NCBI GenBank assembly: GCA_964454685.1
Contig: CAYVTZ010000006.1
Coordinates: 1-64,000, forward strand
Direction of reading: 5' to 3'
DNA: 64,000 nucleotides
Source: CAYVTZ01 sp964454685
GTDB taxonomy: Bacteria > Bacillota > Clostridia > Christensenellales > Christensenellaceae
The notes beneath the pieces are model-generated. The model was not told where the DNA came from. It was given only the letters and a program-made list of their open reading frames with translations, and ran no database searches. This document shows positions 1 through 7,973 of this stretch, in pieces (position 1 is the first letter of the stretch; the number at the start of each line of letters is the position of its first letter). A program made the position numbers and the translations under genes.

Positions 1-139
1 CTCGCTCCGCTCAGTGTACTTTGCGGGGACCCCGAAATGCCCTGCATCTTTTTTGTTGCTTTTCAATCGCTATAAAATAGTGTCAATGGCGCAAAAAATC
101 ATCTTATTACAAACGTACTCCAAATACTAAATAAAAAAA

Positions 140-164
140 GCGGAAACCCTCACGGGTCTCCCGC
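140..164 (-). terminator. Rho-independent terminator-like hairpin
   Basis: An imperfect GC-rich inverted repeat (GCGG..ACCC / GGGT..CCGC) with a TCAC loop. On the minus strand it is followed at once by seven T residues, the usual intrinsic terminator layout. It directly follows the tiny minus-strand reading frame at 172-246. Confidence 0.55.
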
Positions 165-171
165 CCTATTT

Positions 172-246
172 TCATCGTTTCGCGAAATCATCAATCCGAT
201 GATGCGCAGATTTTGCACTCTGTTCCACCGCCACCATGCGCTCCAC
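172..246 (-). pseudogene. Short remnant ORF, possibly of an XhlA/holin-like gene
   Basis: A 24-codon minus-strand frame opens after an in-frame TAG and ends in TGA just before the hairpin at 140-164. Its product contains VEQSAKSAHHRIDD, which resembles the amphipathic segment of phage hemolysin XhlA-type proteins. No ribosome binding site and no N-terminal part are visible, so it looks like a gene end left after a deletion. The similarity is from memory and short. The rest of 1-359 shows no gene. Confidence 0.2.
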
Positions 247-359
247 TGAATGATTGCCCTCACATCGTTTCTATGGTTTAACGTGCTGGTGCCGGACATT
301 GCCGGAAATCGCCCGCCGTGTTTTTCATAATACGCTTAAACAATGTTAAATATATTACA

Positions 360-388
360 TTGACACACATAGTAATATGTGATATATT
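360..388 (+). promoter_or_regulatory. Sigma-A promoter of padR with palindromic operator
   Basis: A perfect -35 TTGACA (360-365) and -10 TATATT (383-388) are separated by 17 bp. The spacer holds the palindrome CACATA-GTAA-TATGTG at 366-381. Its position between the two promoter boxes and its ACAT/ATGT half-sites fit a PadR autorepression operator. The start codon follows at 411 behind AAGGAGGT (395-402). Confidence 0.8.
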
Positions 389-410
389 ATGCACAAGGAG
401 GTATTAGTGG

Positions 411-737
411 ATGGAAAGGAAAATTACATCTGACCTGCTCCGCGGGCATATCGACACCATGATACTGCGTCTGCTGCTCGACGCCGATCATTATGGATAC
501 GAAATTGTAAAAATGATTTCCGCGCGCTCGGACGGCGAATATGAATTAAAGGAAGTCAGCATGTATTCCAGTTTGCGGCGCATGGAATCTTGCGGAGATG
601 TCACTTGGTACTGGGGTGATCAATCACAAGGAGGGCGGCGCAAATATTTTAAAATCACGGAACAAGGCAAGGAAACGTATGCCAGAAACAAAGAAAACTG
701 GGAATATTCAGCACGCGTGCTAAAAAAGTTATTGTAA
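411..737 (+). CDS. PadR family transcriptional regulator
   Basis: A 108-residue winged-helix repressor of the short PadR class. The N-terminal LLRGHIDTMILRLL and HYGYEIVKMI segments and the wing GGRRKYFKITEQGK are typical of the family. PadR proteins usually repress a neighbouring membrane or ABC export locus and respond to small lipophilic or antimicrobial compounds; the ligand here is unknown. AAGGAGGT stands eight bases before the ATG. It is followed after 17 bp by a HAAS/pentapeptide protein and then an ABC transporter locus, the common PadR arrangement. The palindrome in its own promoter suggests autoregulation of the whole unit. Confidence 0.93.
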   Translation: MERKITSDLLRGHIDTMILRLLLDADHYGYEIVKMISARSDGEYELKEVSMYSSLRRMESCGDVTWYWGDQSQGGRRKYFKITEQGKETYARNKENWEYSARVLKKLL

Positions 738-754
738 GCTTCAGGAGGATCAAA

Positions 755-1618
755 ATGGAAAAATTAAAAGAATATGTAGCCAAACAATTTGAGCGTTACG
801 AAAAAACAGAAAGCCTTTCAGCGCTGAAGGTAGATTTACTTTCCGATTTGCAGGATCGATTTTTGGAGCTGAAGGCCGAGGGGAAGGATGACGAGACAGC
901 TTTCGCCATCACAATCGACAGCATAGGCGATATGGAAGAAATGGTGAAAGACTTCTCCACGCTTACGAAAACGCAGGAGAGCAAGATTGTGCTGAACCTC
1001 AGCGGGACAAATTTAACCGGGCGCAAGCTAAACAATACCCCTTTGCAAAAGCAAAAATTCAACGGCTGCGCCATTGTAGGCACGGATTTTTCCGGCTCCG
1101 ATTTAACAGGGAGCGTATTGAAAGGAAGCGACCTGACCGGCGCTGTGTTTCACAACGCAAACCTGACAGACTGTAAGTTTTCCTCCAGCGAGCTGAAAGA
1201 TGCGATCTTTTTAAACAGCGTACTTGTCAGAACCGAGTTCAACGCTTGCAGCCTCAAAGGGACAAAATTCACGGATATACATTTCGTTGACGCGAAAATA
1301 AAGGCGTCCGACTTTGCAGCGGCAAAAATAGAGCATTGCTCGTTTGAGGGCGTGGAATTTAAAGTTACGGATCTTTCAAACAGCAACCTCGATCACATCA
1401 GCTTTCAGTCGGTCGTGTTTGATAACACTTACTTAAAAAATGCCACATTTAGGGGCGCGACGCTGAATCATGTCGTTTTCAAAGCGTCTATGGCGATCAC
1501 GAATCAGTTTTACAAGGCATTGGGTACGATTGATTTTTCAGGGGCAAAGATAGACAAGCTGACGGCAATTCAGTTGGAAAACTTCGGTGTCGTCCTGTCG
1601 GGCGCAACTGTTTTTTAG
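755..1618 (+). CDS. HAAS/permease-prefix domain protein with pentapeptide repeats
   Basis: A 287-residue protein in two parts. Residues 1-70 are a charged helical segment (AFAITIDSIGDMEEMV) like the permease-prefix/HAAS (DUF1700-type) domains usually encoded beside PadR. Residues about 95-250 form pentapeptide repeats of the A(D/N)LXX kind, with units such as GTNLTG, GSDLTG, NANLTD and GATLNH; these fold as a right-handed quadrilateral beta-helix. There is no membrane segment, so it should be cytosolic. It shares the padR transcript and precedes the ABC ATPase by 11 bp. A role as PadR partner or sensor is inference; the pentapeptide part has no predictable activity. Confidence 0.75.
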   Translation: MEKLKEYVAKQFERYEKTESLSALKVDLLSDLQDRFLELKAEGKDDETAFAITIDSIGDMEEMVKDFSTLTKTQESKIVLNLSGTNLTGRKLNNTPLQKQKFNGCAIVGTDFSGSDLTGSVLKGSDLTGAVFHNANLTDCKFSSSELKDAIFLNSVLVRTEFNACSLKGTKFTDIHFVDAKIKASDFAAAKIEHCSFEGVEFKVTDLSNSNLDHISFQSVVFDNTYLKNATFRGATLNHVVFKASMAITNQFYKALGTIDFSGAKIDKLTAIQLENFGVVLSGATVF

Positions 1619-1629
1619 GAGGAGCGGCA

Positions 1630-2368
1630 ATGGATAACGCCATTACAGTAAAAGGGCTGACAAAGTCTTTCAAGGAAGTATCCGTTTTGAAAGGCGTGGA
1701 TTTCGAGGTGGAGCAAGGCAGCATTTTCGCTTTACTGGGCAGCAATGGCGCAGGCAAAACAACCATCATAAAAATCCTTACCACCCTGCTAGAAGCAGAC
1801 GGAGGCAAAGTTTTGGTCAATGGCTACGACGCGCAAAAACAAGCGTAGCAGGTTCGCAGCTCAATCAGCCTGACGGGGCAATTTGTAGCAGTGGACGATG
1901 TTTTGACCGGACGCGAGAATTTGATTTTGATTGCGAAACTGCGCCACTTAGACCATCATATGCAGCTGGCGGACGGACTGATCAAGCGGTTTGGGCTGGA
2001 AGAAGCCGCCGATCGGCGCGCGCAGAAAGCTTGATTTAGCAATGAGCTTGGTGGGCGATCCTGCAATTATTTTTTTGGATGAGCCGACAACAGGGCTGGA
2101 TCCGGAGGCACGGGCAGGCGTTTGGAGCATGATAAAAGAGCTTGCGGCGGGCGGAACAACCGTGTTTTTGACCACGCAATATCTAGAGGAGGCAGAACAG
2201 CTTGCCGACCGGATCCTGATCTTACACGAGGGTCAGATTATCGCAAATGGAACGTTGAAAGAGTTGAAACAAATGCTTCCGCCGGCGACAGTGGAATATG
2301 TGGAAAAGCAGCCGACGCTGGAAGAGGTTTTTCTTGCAATCATAGGAAAAAAGGAGAACACAAAATGA
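1630..2368 (+). pseudogene. Broken DrrA-like ABC exporter ATPase
   Basis: The start is intact: Walker A GSNGAGKTT lies in the first 72 residues. An in-frame TAG at 1846-1848 then interrupts the frame, which continues as a normal DrrA-like sequence (SISLTGQFVAVDDVLTGREN). Near 2018 the frame shifts: the part that should hold the ABC signature (SGGM type) is missing, and the gene resumes in another frame with RKLDLAMSLVGDP, Walker B IIFLDEPTTGLD and a normal C-terminus. Two independent lesions make a sequencing error less likely. The TGA overlaps the permease ATG as ATGA (2365-2368), showing the former translational coupling. No functional ATPase can come from this copy. Confidence 0.85.
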
Positions 2369-3132
2369 GCGAGACAAAAAATCATTTTTTTGCAGACGTC
2401 GCTGTGATGTTGGGAAGATCCATAAAGCATATCACCCGCAGCGCGGATACCATCCTTACGACGGCGTTGATGCCGATTGCGATTATGCTGCTGTTTGTTT
2501 ACGTGCTGGGCGGCGCAATCAACACAGGCGGCGGTAACTATGTAAATTATCAGTTGCCGGGTATTTTGCTCATGGCGATTGGCAGCGGGATCGCGTATAC
2601 CTCTTACCGCTTGTTCACAGACAAGCAGCGCGGCATATTTGAACGCTTCCACGCCATGCCCATCTCACGTTCGGCGCCGTTGTGGGGGCATGTGTTGACT
2701 TCGCTGGTCTCCAATGCCGTATCGGTTATTGTCGTAATTTTGGTGGCGTTTATCATGGGCTTTCGCACATCGGCCGGTCTGTTGCCGTGGCTCGCAGTCG
2801 CAGGCATATTGACCCTGTATACGATGGCGCTTACGTGGGTTGCTGTCATTGCGGGGCTTGTTGCCAAAACACCGGATGGTGCAAGCGTGTTTTCCTACCC
2901 GCTGATCTTCCTGCCGTTTATCAGCTCTGCATTCGTGCCGACCGATACGATGCCTGCCGCTGTGCGCGCTTTTGCGGAAAATCAACCTGTAACCTCCATT
3001 GTCAACGCAATCCGCGCTCTGTTTGAAGGACAGCCTGTGGGAAACGATATTTGGATCGCACTTGCATGGTGCTTGGGCATACTGATTGTGGCTTGCGCGA
3101 TCGCCTTGCGCATATACCGCAAGCGAACCTAG
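2365..3132 (+). CDS. ABC-2 type transporter permease (DrrB-like)
   Basis: A 255-residue integral membrane protein with about six hydrophobic segments, matching the DrrB/ABC-2 permease family that exports drugs or lipophilic compounds. The start is the ATG in the ATGA overlap with the ATPase remnant, with AAGGAG at 2351-2356; a longer upstream frame is only the ATPase read out of phase. The central FERFHAMPISRSAPLWGH segment is the conserved cytoplasmic loop of this family. The gene looks intact although its ATPase is broken, so it either uses an ATPase encoded elsewhere or is on the way to decay. Confidence 0.85.
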   Translation: MSETKNHFFADVAVMLGRSIKHITRSADTILTTALMPIAIMLLFVYVLGGAINTGGGNYVNYQLPGILLMAIGSGIAYTSYRLFTDKQRGIFERFHAMPISRSAPLWGHVLTSLVSNAVSVIVVILVAFIMGFRTSAGLLPWLAVAGILTLYTMALTWVAVIAGLVAKTPDGASVFSYPLIFLPFISSAFVPTDTMPAAVRAFAENQPVTSIVNAIRALFEGQPVGNDIWIALAWCLGILIVACAIALRIYRKRT

Positions 3133-3237
3133 TCACGCCATTTTCGCACGTGGAATCAGTCATGATAAAATCAATTTCCACGTCTGCCTAAAGCAAGCTG
3201 TGTTTTCGCGCAAAAATTCTATCCTGTGCGGATTCTG

Positions 3238-3246
3238 TGATATAAT
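3238..3246 (+). promoter_or_regulatory. Extended -10 promoter of the QueG-like gene
   Basis: TGA-TATAAT forms an extended -10 element about 48 bp before the start codon at 3294. No convincing -35 box is seen, as is common for extended -10 promoters. An 8-bp inverted repeat (3148-3155 / 3176-3183, ACGTGGAA / TTCCACGT) lies upstream, after the permease stop, without a T tract. Confidence 0.5.
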
Positions 3247-3293
3247 AAGGTATGTGAGATTGCTCCACACCACATGTAGAAAGGGATGCTTCC

Positions 3294-3944
3294 ATGTATC
3301 ATAAAATCCTCCAACTTTTCGAGGACTATCCTCATGTTCTGTATGGCATTTCCGATCTTTCATACAGCCCATATCAGCGCAACTATTCCGGCGTTCTGCT
3401 GTTCGCGGTACCTCACACAAGTAAAATGACCATGCAAAATTATAACGAAGAAACCCTCGAATCCTATCTGCGTCAGGCACAGGAAACTTCCGGCAAAATC
3501 ATGAAACGCCTTATCTGTTTGTGTCGGGAAAATCAGGTTGACTGCAAAGAACCCCCGCGCGCGCAATCCAGTGAAGAGACGCTCACAGCGCCTTTGTCCT
3601 TTAAATACGCAGCCACACGCGCCGGATTAGGATGGATCGGCAAAAACGATGTTCTCATTACAGAAAAATATGGTCCTCGGGTGCGGTTGTCTGCATTGCT
3701 GATTCGTTGCAGTTACCCCGATCATACGCCAATTTTGGAAAGCAAATGCCCCGCAGGTTGTTCCCTTTGCGTTGATGCCTGCCCGCACCACGCACTCACC
3801 GGGCACACATGGCAATTCGATTCTCCGCGCGCGGAACGCATCGATGTGCAACGATGTAATCGGAAAAGAAGCGAATACTTAAAATCGCACCTGCGAAAGC
3901 ACTCCTGCGGGTTCTGCATGGTCGCATGCCCGATCGGGCAATAG
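3294..3944 (+). CDS. QueG-like double 4Fe-4S cluster protein
   Basis: A 216-residue protein related to the C-terminal half of epoxyqueuosine reductase QueG. FKYAATRAGLGWIGKN is the conserved QueG-family segment. It is followed by one ferredoxin-type cluster (CPAGCSLCVDACP) and a second set of cysteines near the end (CGFCMVACPIG). QueG reduces epoxyqueuosine to queuosine in tRNA with cobalamin and two 4Fe-4S clusters. This protein is much shorter than QueG (about 380 residues), so it may be a different member of the family. It stands alone, with GAAAGGGATG before the ATG and its own extended -10 promoter. Confidence 0.75.
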   Translation: MYHKILQLFEDYPHVLYGISDLSYSPYQRNYSGVLLFAVPHTSKMTMQNYNEETLESYLRQAQETSGKIMKRLICLCRENQVDCKEPPRAQSSEETLTAPLSFKYAATRAGLGWIGKNDVLITEKYGPRVRLSALLIRCSYPDHTPILESKCPAGCSLCVDACPHHALTGHTWQFDSPRAERIDVQRCNRKRSEYLKSHLRKHSCGFCMVACPIGQ

Positions 3945-3983
3945 CGCTGTATATCCAACAAGTTGCCGTCGTTGCCGGGCGGC

Positions 3984-4106
3984 TCACTTCTTCCGCCATT
4001 CTACGGTTCCAAATTCCTTTGCGGCTTTCATCAACACCGCAAAATTCTCTTCAGGAGCATTACAGCCCATTGCGCAGCCGGAACTCAAGAACAATCCTAC
4101 GCACCG
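3984..4106 (-). pseudogene. C-terminal remnant of a UroD-family corrinoid methyltransferase-like gene
   Basis: Minus-strand translation gives GLFLSSGCAMG..., then APEENFAVLMKAAKEFG, ending in a TGA at 3984-3986. This is the C-terminal zinc-cysteine and PxEN region of the UroD/MtaA superfamily. No N-terminal part is present. A copy of the same stretch, roughly 87% identical by eye, occurs at 33351-33530. It lies just downstream of araD, so the arabinose operon may once have ended with a fifth UroD-like gene. Confidence 0.6.
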
Positions 4107-4127
4107 CGCCCATGATTGCACCGTCTG

Positions 4128-4817
4128 CTATTTCTGTCCATAATAGGCATTTGCCCCGTGCTTGCGGAAATAATGCTTGTCGCACAACTCCTGCGGCGCA
4201 GGCGTAATCTGCGGGTTCAGCCATTCACTGCGCGCCGCAATCTTGGCAACTTCTTCCAACACCACCGCTTGATGCACCGCATCCACAGCGTCCTTTCCCC
4301 ACGCAAACGCCCCGTGATACTGGCAAAGCACTGCGGGCACCGCTTCTGCGTCACATCCACGCATCCGCTCTACAATCGCCTTTCCCGTGTTCTGCTCGTA
4401 TGCTTCTTCAATTTCCGCTCTGCATAGCGCGCGCACGCACGGCACTTCGCCATAAAAATAATCCGCGTGTGTCGTTCCATAGCAGGGAATGCCCCGCCCC
4501 GCCTGCGCCCAGCTTGTCGCCCACGAAGAATGCGTGTGCACAATGCCGCCGATGCCGTCCATCGCGCGGTACAGCTCCAAATGTGTGGGCGTATCAGAGG
4601 ACGGGTGGTATGCCCCCTCCACACGATTGCCCTCCATGTCCAAAACCACCATATCCCGCGCGCACATATCCTCATACGCAACGCCGCTCGGTTTGATGAC
4701 CACATACCGCCGCGTCTCGTCAATGGCGCTCACATTCCCCCAGGTAAAGGTCACCAGTCCATAGCGCGGCAACAGTAGGTTCGCTTCCAACACCGCCTGC
4801 TTCAATGTCTCCAACAT
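4128..4817 (-). CDS. araD: L-ribulose-5-phosphate 4-epimerase
   Basis: A 229-residue class II aldolase-fold epimerase, close to the 231 residues of E. coli AraD. It converts L-ribulose 5-phosphate to D-xylulose 5-phosphate, the last step of arabinose entry into the pentose phosphate pathway. The TWGNVSAID phosphate-binding segment, the IVHTHSSWAT metal-binding histidines and the later QYHGAFAWG histidine are present. The chosen ATG shares a base with the araB stop (TGATG) and has AGGGGGA in front. A GTG six codons upstream is possible but lacks a Shine-Dalgarno. It is the last intact gene of the operon. Confidence 0.93.
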   Translation of the reverse strand: MLETLKQAVLEANLLLPRYGLVTFTWGNVSAIDETRRYVVIKPSGVAYEDMCARDMVVLDMEGNRVEGAYHPSSDTPTHLELYRAMDGIGGIVHTHSSWATSWAQAGRGIPCYGTTHADYFYGEVPCVRALCRAEIEEAYEQNTGKAIVERMRGCDAEAVPAVLCQYHGAFAWGKDAVDAVHQAVVLEEVAKIAARSEWLNPQITPAPQELCDKHYFRKHGANAYYGQK

Positions 4818-6412
4818 CACGCTTCCCCCTGCCACACGGTCTGCACCGCAGCGCGCTCAATCGGCATTCCCGCCTCATAGCCACGCATAAACTGCTCAAA
4901 ACTCGCGGAGATCCGTTCCTCCGGCTGCACCACATGCCGGCTTTGCCGTGCAAATATTCCGCGCGATAAAAACGTTTCCAGCGGTTCTCCCGATTGATCG
5001 GCTAGATAGCGCGCCAGCAACGCAATGCCCCATGCGCCGCCCTCGCCCGCCGTTTCCATCACCGCAACGCTTGTACCCATTGCGGATGCCATCATCTGTT
5101 GTCCCACCTCTTTTGTCTTAAACCAGCCACCATGCCCCAGCAAAATGTCCAACTGCACACCCTCTTTTTTGAGCAGCAAATCCATACCCAGTTTCAGCGC
5201 CCCCAGCGCCGTAAACATGTGCGCGCGCATCAGGTTCGCCAGCGTAAATCGGCTGTCCGGCATACGCACCAGCAATGGTCGTCCTTCCTCAAATCCGGTA
5301 ATATGCTCCCCGGAAAAGTAATTATACGCCAGCAGCCCGCCGCAATCTTCGTCCGCTTCCAACGCTTTGCGGTACAGCATCCCGTATAAGTCCTCCGCCG
5401 AAATCGGTTGCGCGCATGCCTGCGCAAATTCCCCAAACAGGTTCACCCACGCATTGAGATCAGAGGTACAGTTGTTGCAATGTACCATCGCCACCGGGTC
5501 ACCGGAAGGCGTGGTCACAAGGTCGATTTCAGGATATACGCGCGATAATTCCCGCTCCAGCACCACCATCGCAAAGACGGACGTTCCCGCGGAAACATTC
5601 CCCGTGCGCACCGCGACGCTGTTGGTCGCCACCATGCCCGTTCCCGCATCGCCTTCCGGCGGACAGAAGGGAATCCCCGCTTGCAGCGCACCAGAATCAT
5701 CCAGCATTTGCGCGCCCTGCGCCGTCAGCGTGCCCGCCTGCTCTCCCGCCACCAGCACCTGCGGCAAAATCTCTCTCAGCTTCCAGTCAAACGCATATGG
5801 CGTAACGCGCGTTTCAAAGCATTCCAGCATACGTCCGTCATAGTCATGCGTTGCGGCGTCAATGGGAAACATCCCCGATGCCTCCCCCACACCCATCACG
5901 CGCTCTCCGGTCAACTGCCAGTGCACATACCCCGCCAAAGTCGTCAGAAAGCGAATGTCTTTCACATGCGGCTCGTCCTTCAAAATCGCTTGATACAGGT
6001 GCGCAATACTCCAGCGCTGCGGAATCTGATAGGCAAACAGCTCCGTCAGCTCTTTTGCCGCCTGTTCCGTGATGGTGTTGCGCCATGTGCGAAACGGCAC
6101 CAACTGCTCCCCCGCCGCGTCAAACGCCATATATCCGTGCATCATGCCGCTGATGCCAATGGCAGCAAGCGACGCAATGCGCGCACCATACGCCTGCCAC
6201 ACATTTTCCCGTAAATCTGCATAGCATTGCCGCAATCCCTGCCACACCGCGGGAAGCGCATACGTCCAAATACCGTCCTGCAACTGGTTTTCCCAGTCAT
6301 GCGCTCCGGATGCAATGGGGTTGCCCTCCTCGTCCACCAGCACCGCCTTAATGCGCGTCGATCCAAATTCAATGCCCAGCGCCGCCCGTCCGTTTTCAAT
6401 CAGTTGTTTCAC
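4817..6412 (-). CDS. araB: FGGY-family ribulokinase
   Basis: A 531-residue FGGY sugar kinase that phosphorylates L-ribulose with ATP. The N-terminal ALGIEFGSTRIKAVLV is the phosphate-1 motif, and the later ILLGHGGWFKTKEVGQQ and ETAGEGGAWGIALLA segments form the adenosine-binding part. It belongs to the Firmicutes type found with araA and differs from the 566-residue enteric AraB. The GTG at 6412 is chosen because AGGAG stands seven bases upstream; a GTG at 6439 would overlap araA by 17 bp and has no ribosome binding site. The stop overlaps the araD start. Confidence 0.92.
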   Translation of the reverse strand: MKQLIENGRAALGIEFGSTRIKAVLVDEEGNPIASGAHDWENQLQDGIWTYALPAVWQGLRQCYADLRENVWQAYGARIASLAAIGISGMMHGYMAFDAAGEQLVPFRTWRNTITEQAAKELTELFAYQIPQRWSIAHLYQAILKDEPHVKDIRFLTTLAGYVHWQLTGERVMGVGEASGMFPIDAATHDYDGRMLECFETRVTPYAFDWKLREILPQVLVAGEQAGTLTAQGAQMLDDSGALQAGIPFCPPEGDAGTGMVATNSVAVRTGNVSAGTSVFAMVVLERELSRVYPEIDLVTTPSGDPVAMVHCNNCTSDLNAWVNLFGEFAQACAQPISAEDLYGMLYRKALEADEDCGGLLAYNYFSGEHITGFEEGRPLLVRMPDSRFTLANLMRAHMFTALGALKLGMDLLLKKEGVQLDILLGHGGWFKTKEVGQQMMASAMGTSVAVMETAGEGGAWGIALLARYLADQSGEPLETFLSRGIFARQSRHVVQPEERISASFEQFMRGYEAGMPIERAAVQTVWQGEA

Positions 6413-6422
6413 TTCTGTGCTC

Positions 6423-7910
6423 CTATCTGTAGTAGACACTGCCCAGTTTCAGTTCGTTTTGGAAGGAACGAATTTTAGTGTCCTCATCAATGTATACCGC
6501 CTCGATGCCCATAGCCGCCGCCCAGTCTCCCATCTGCTCCGCCGTCAGATCATAAGAAAACGCCGTGTGGTGTGCACCGCCCGCCAAAATCCATGCCTCC
6601 GCGCCTGTCTCAAGGTTCGGTTGCGGCACCCAAAACGCCGTCGCAACCGGCAAGTGCGGCATAGGCTTTGGCGCTTTTTCGCAGACAACATCGTTGATAA
6701 TCAGCCGAAACCGCGTTCCCAAATCCACCAGAGACGTCGCAATCCCGCGCCCCTCTTTTGCCGTAAACACCAGCCGCGCAGGGTCTTGCCGATTGCCCAT
6801 CGTCAGCGGATTCACCCGCATGGCAATCTCCCCTTGCGCAATGGACGGGCACACCTCCAGCATGTGCGCCTGCAAAATGCCCTCCCTGCCCTTGGTCAGG
6901 TCGTAGGTGTAATCCTCCATAAATGAGGTTCCCTTCGCCTGCGGCATTCCTTGCGTCATGCACTTCATGAGGCGCACCATCGCGGCGGTCTTCCAGTCTC
7001 CTTCTCCGCCAAAGCCGTAGCCCTTCTCCATCAGCCGTTGAATCGCCAGCCCCGGCAGTTGCTTTAATCCCGCCAGCACTTCAAAATTAGTCACGATCGC
7101 ATGATAGTCATGCTCCCGTAAAAAGCGCTCGAACCCAATTTCAATTTGCGCCTGCACCGCCACATGCCCGCGGAACTCCGCCGCATCCCTTCCGTCCGTC
7201 AAAATCGCATACTTCGCGTAATATTCCTCCACCAGCGCGTCAACATCCGCCTCCGAGACCGCCTGCACATATTCCACAATGTCCGTGATGCCGTATGCGT
7301 CGATCTGCCAGCCAAACTTGATCTGCGCCTCCACCTTGTCACCTTCCGTGACGGCAACATTACGCATATTATCCCCCACACGCAGCACGCGAATGCTTCT
7401 GCTTTCCAAAATGCCAATCGCGGTACGCATCCACTGCGCGATGCGCAAACGCACCTGCGGGTCGCTCCAATGCCCCACAATCACCTTGCGCTCCACCCCC
7501 ATGCGGGTCACGATATGCCCAAATTCACGGTCTCCATGCGCAGATTGATTCTCGTTCATATAGTCCATGTCGATGGTGTCATACGGCAGTTCCCGCAAAA
7601 ACTGCGTATGCAGATGCAGCATAGGCTTTTTCAGCTCCTGCAATCCAAAAATCCAGGATTTCGCGGGTGAAAAGGTGTGCATCCATGTGATGATGCCCGC
7701 GCAGTGCTCTGCCGCGTTTGCCTCAAGGAATGTCTTTCGTATGGAGTCGCCGTCCAGCAGCGTGGGCTTACACACCACGCGAAAGGGCAGCTCACCGGAC
7801 GCATTCAGCGCCTCCACCATTTTGCGCGCGTGCGCTGCCACGTTGGCAAGGCACGTCTCCCCATATAGCGATTGCGATCCCGTCGCAAACCAAAATTCGT
7901 ACTGTTTCAT
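6423..7910 (-). CDS. araA: L-arabinose isomerase
   Basis: A 495-residue enzyme, close to the usual 500, that isomerises L-arabinose to L-ribulose with manganese. FWFATGSQSLYGE near the start, GYGFGGEGDWKTAA, GTSFMEDYTYDL and AGGAHHTAFSYDL are family signatures that carry the catalytic glutamates and metal-binding histidines. The ATG at 7910 has AAAGGAG upstream. It lies 63 bp after araR and ten bases before araB. ATTACA/TGTAAT half-sites (7932-7937 and 7952-7957, 20 bp apart) in the short araR-araA gap could be an internal operator. Confidence 0.96.
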   Translation of the reverse strand: MKQYEFWFATGSQSLYGETCLANVAAHARKMVEALNASGELPFRVVCKPTLLDGDSIRKTFLEANAAEHCAGIITWMHTFSPAKSWIFGLQELKKPMLHLHTQFLRELPYDTIDMDYMNENQSAHGDREFGHIVTRMGVERKVIVGHWSDPQVRLRIAQWMRTAIGILESRSIRVLRVGDNMRNVAVTEGDKVEAQIKFGWQIDAYGITDIVEYVQAVSEADVDALVEEYYAKYAILTDGRDAAEFRGHVAVQAQIEIGFERFLREHDYHAIVTNFEVLAGLKQLPGLAIQRLMEKGYGFGGEGDWKTAAMVRLMKCMTQGMPQAKGTSFMEDYTYDLTKGREGILQAHMLEVCPSIAQGEIAMRVNPLTMGNRQDPARLVFTAKEGRGIATSLVDLGTRFRLIINDVVCEKAPKPMPHLPVATAFWVPQPNLETGAEAWILAGGAHHTAFSYDLTAEQMGDWAAAMGIEAVYIDEDTKIRSFQNELKLGSVYYR

Positions 7911-7973
7911 CCGTTCCTTCTCCTTTATGTTATTACAGTTTATCAAATGGTTGTAATCTGTCGAATTTGCATC

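Noticed and set aside
1846..1848. Recoded TAG read as an amino acid in the ABC ATPase
   Set aside because: A second, independent frameshift deletion lies in the same gene, other genes here end normally in TAG, and no suppressor or pyrrolysine genes are seen.
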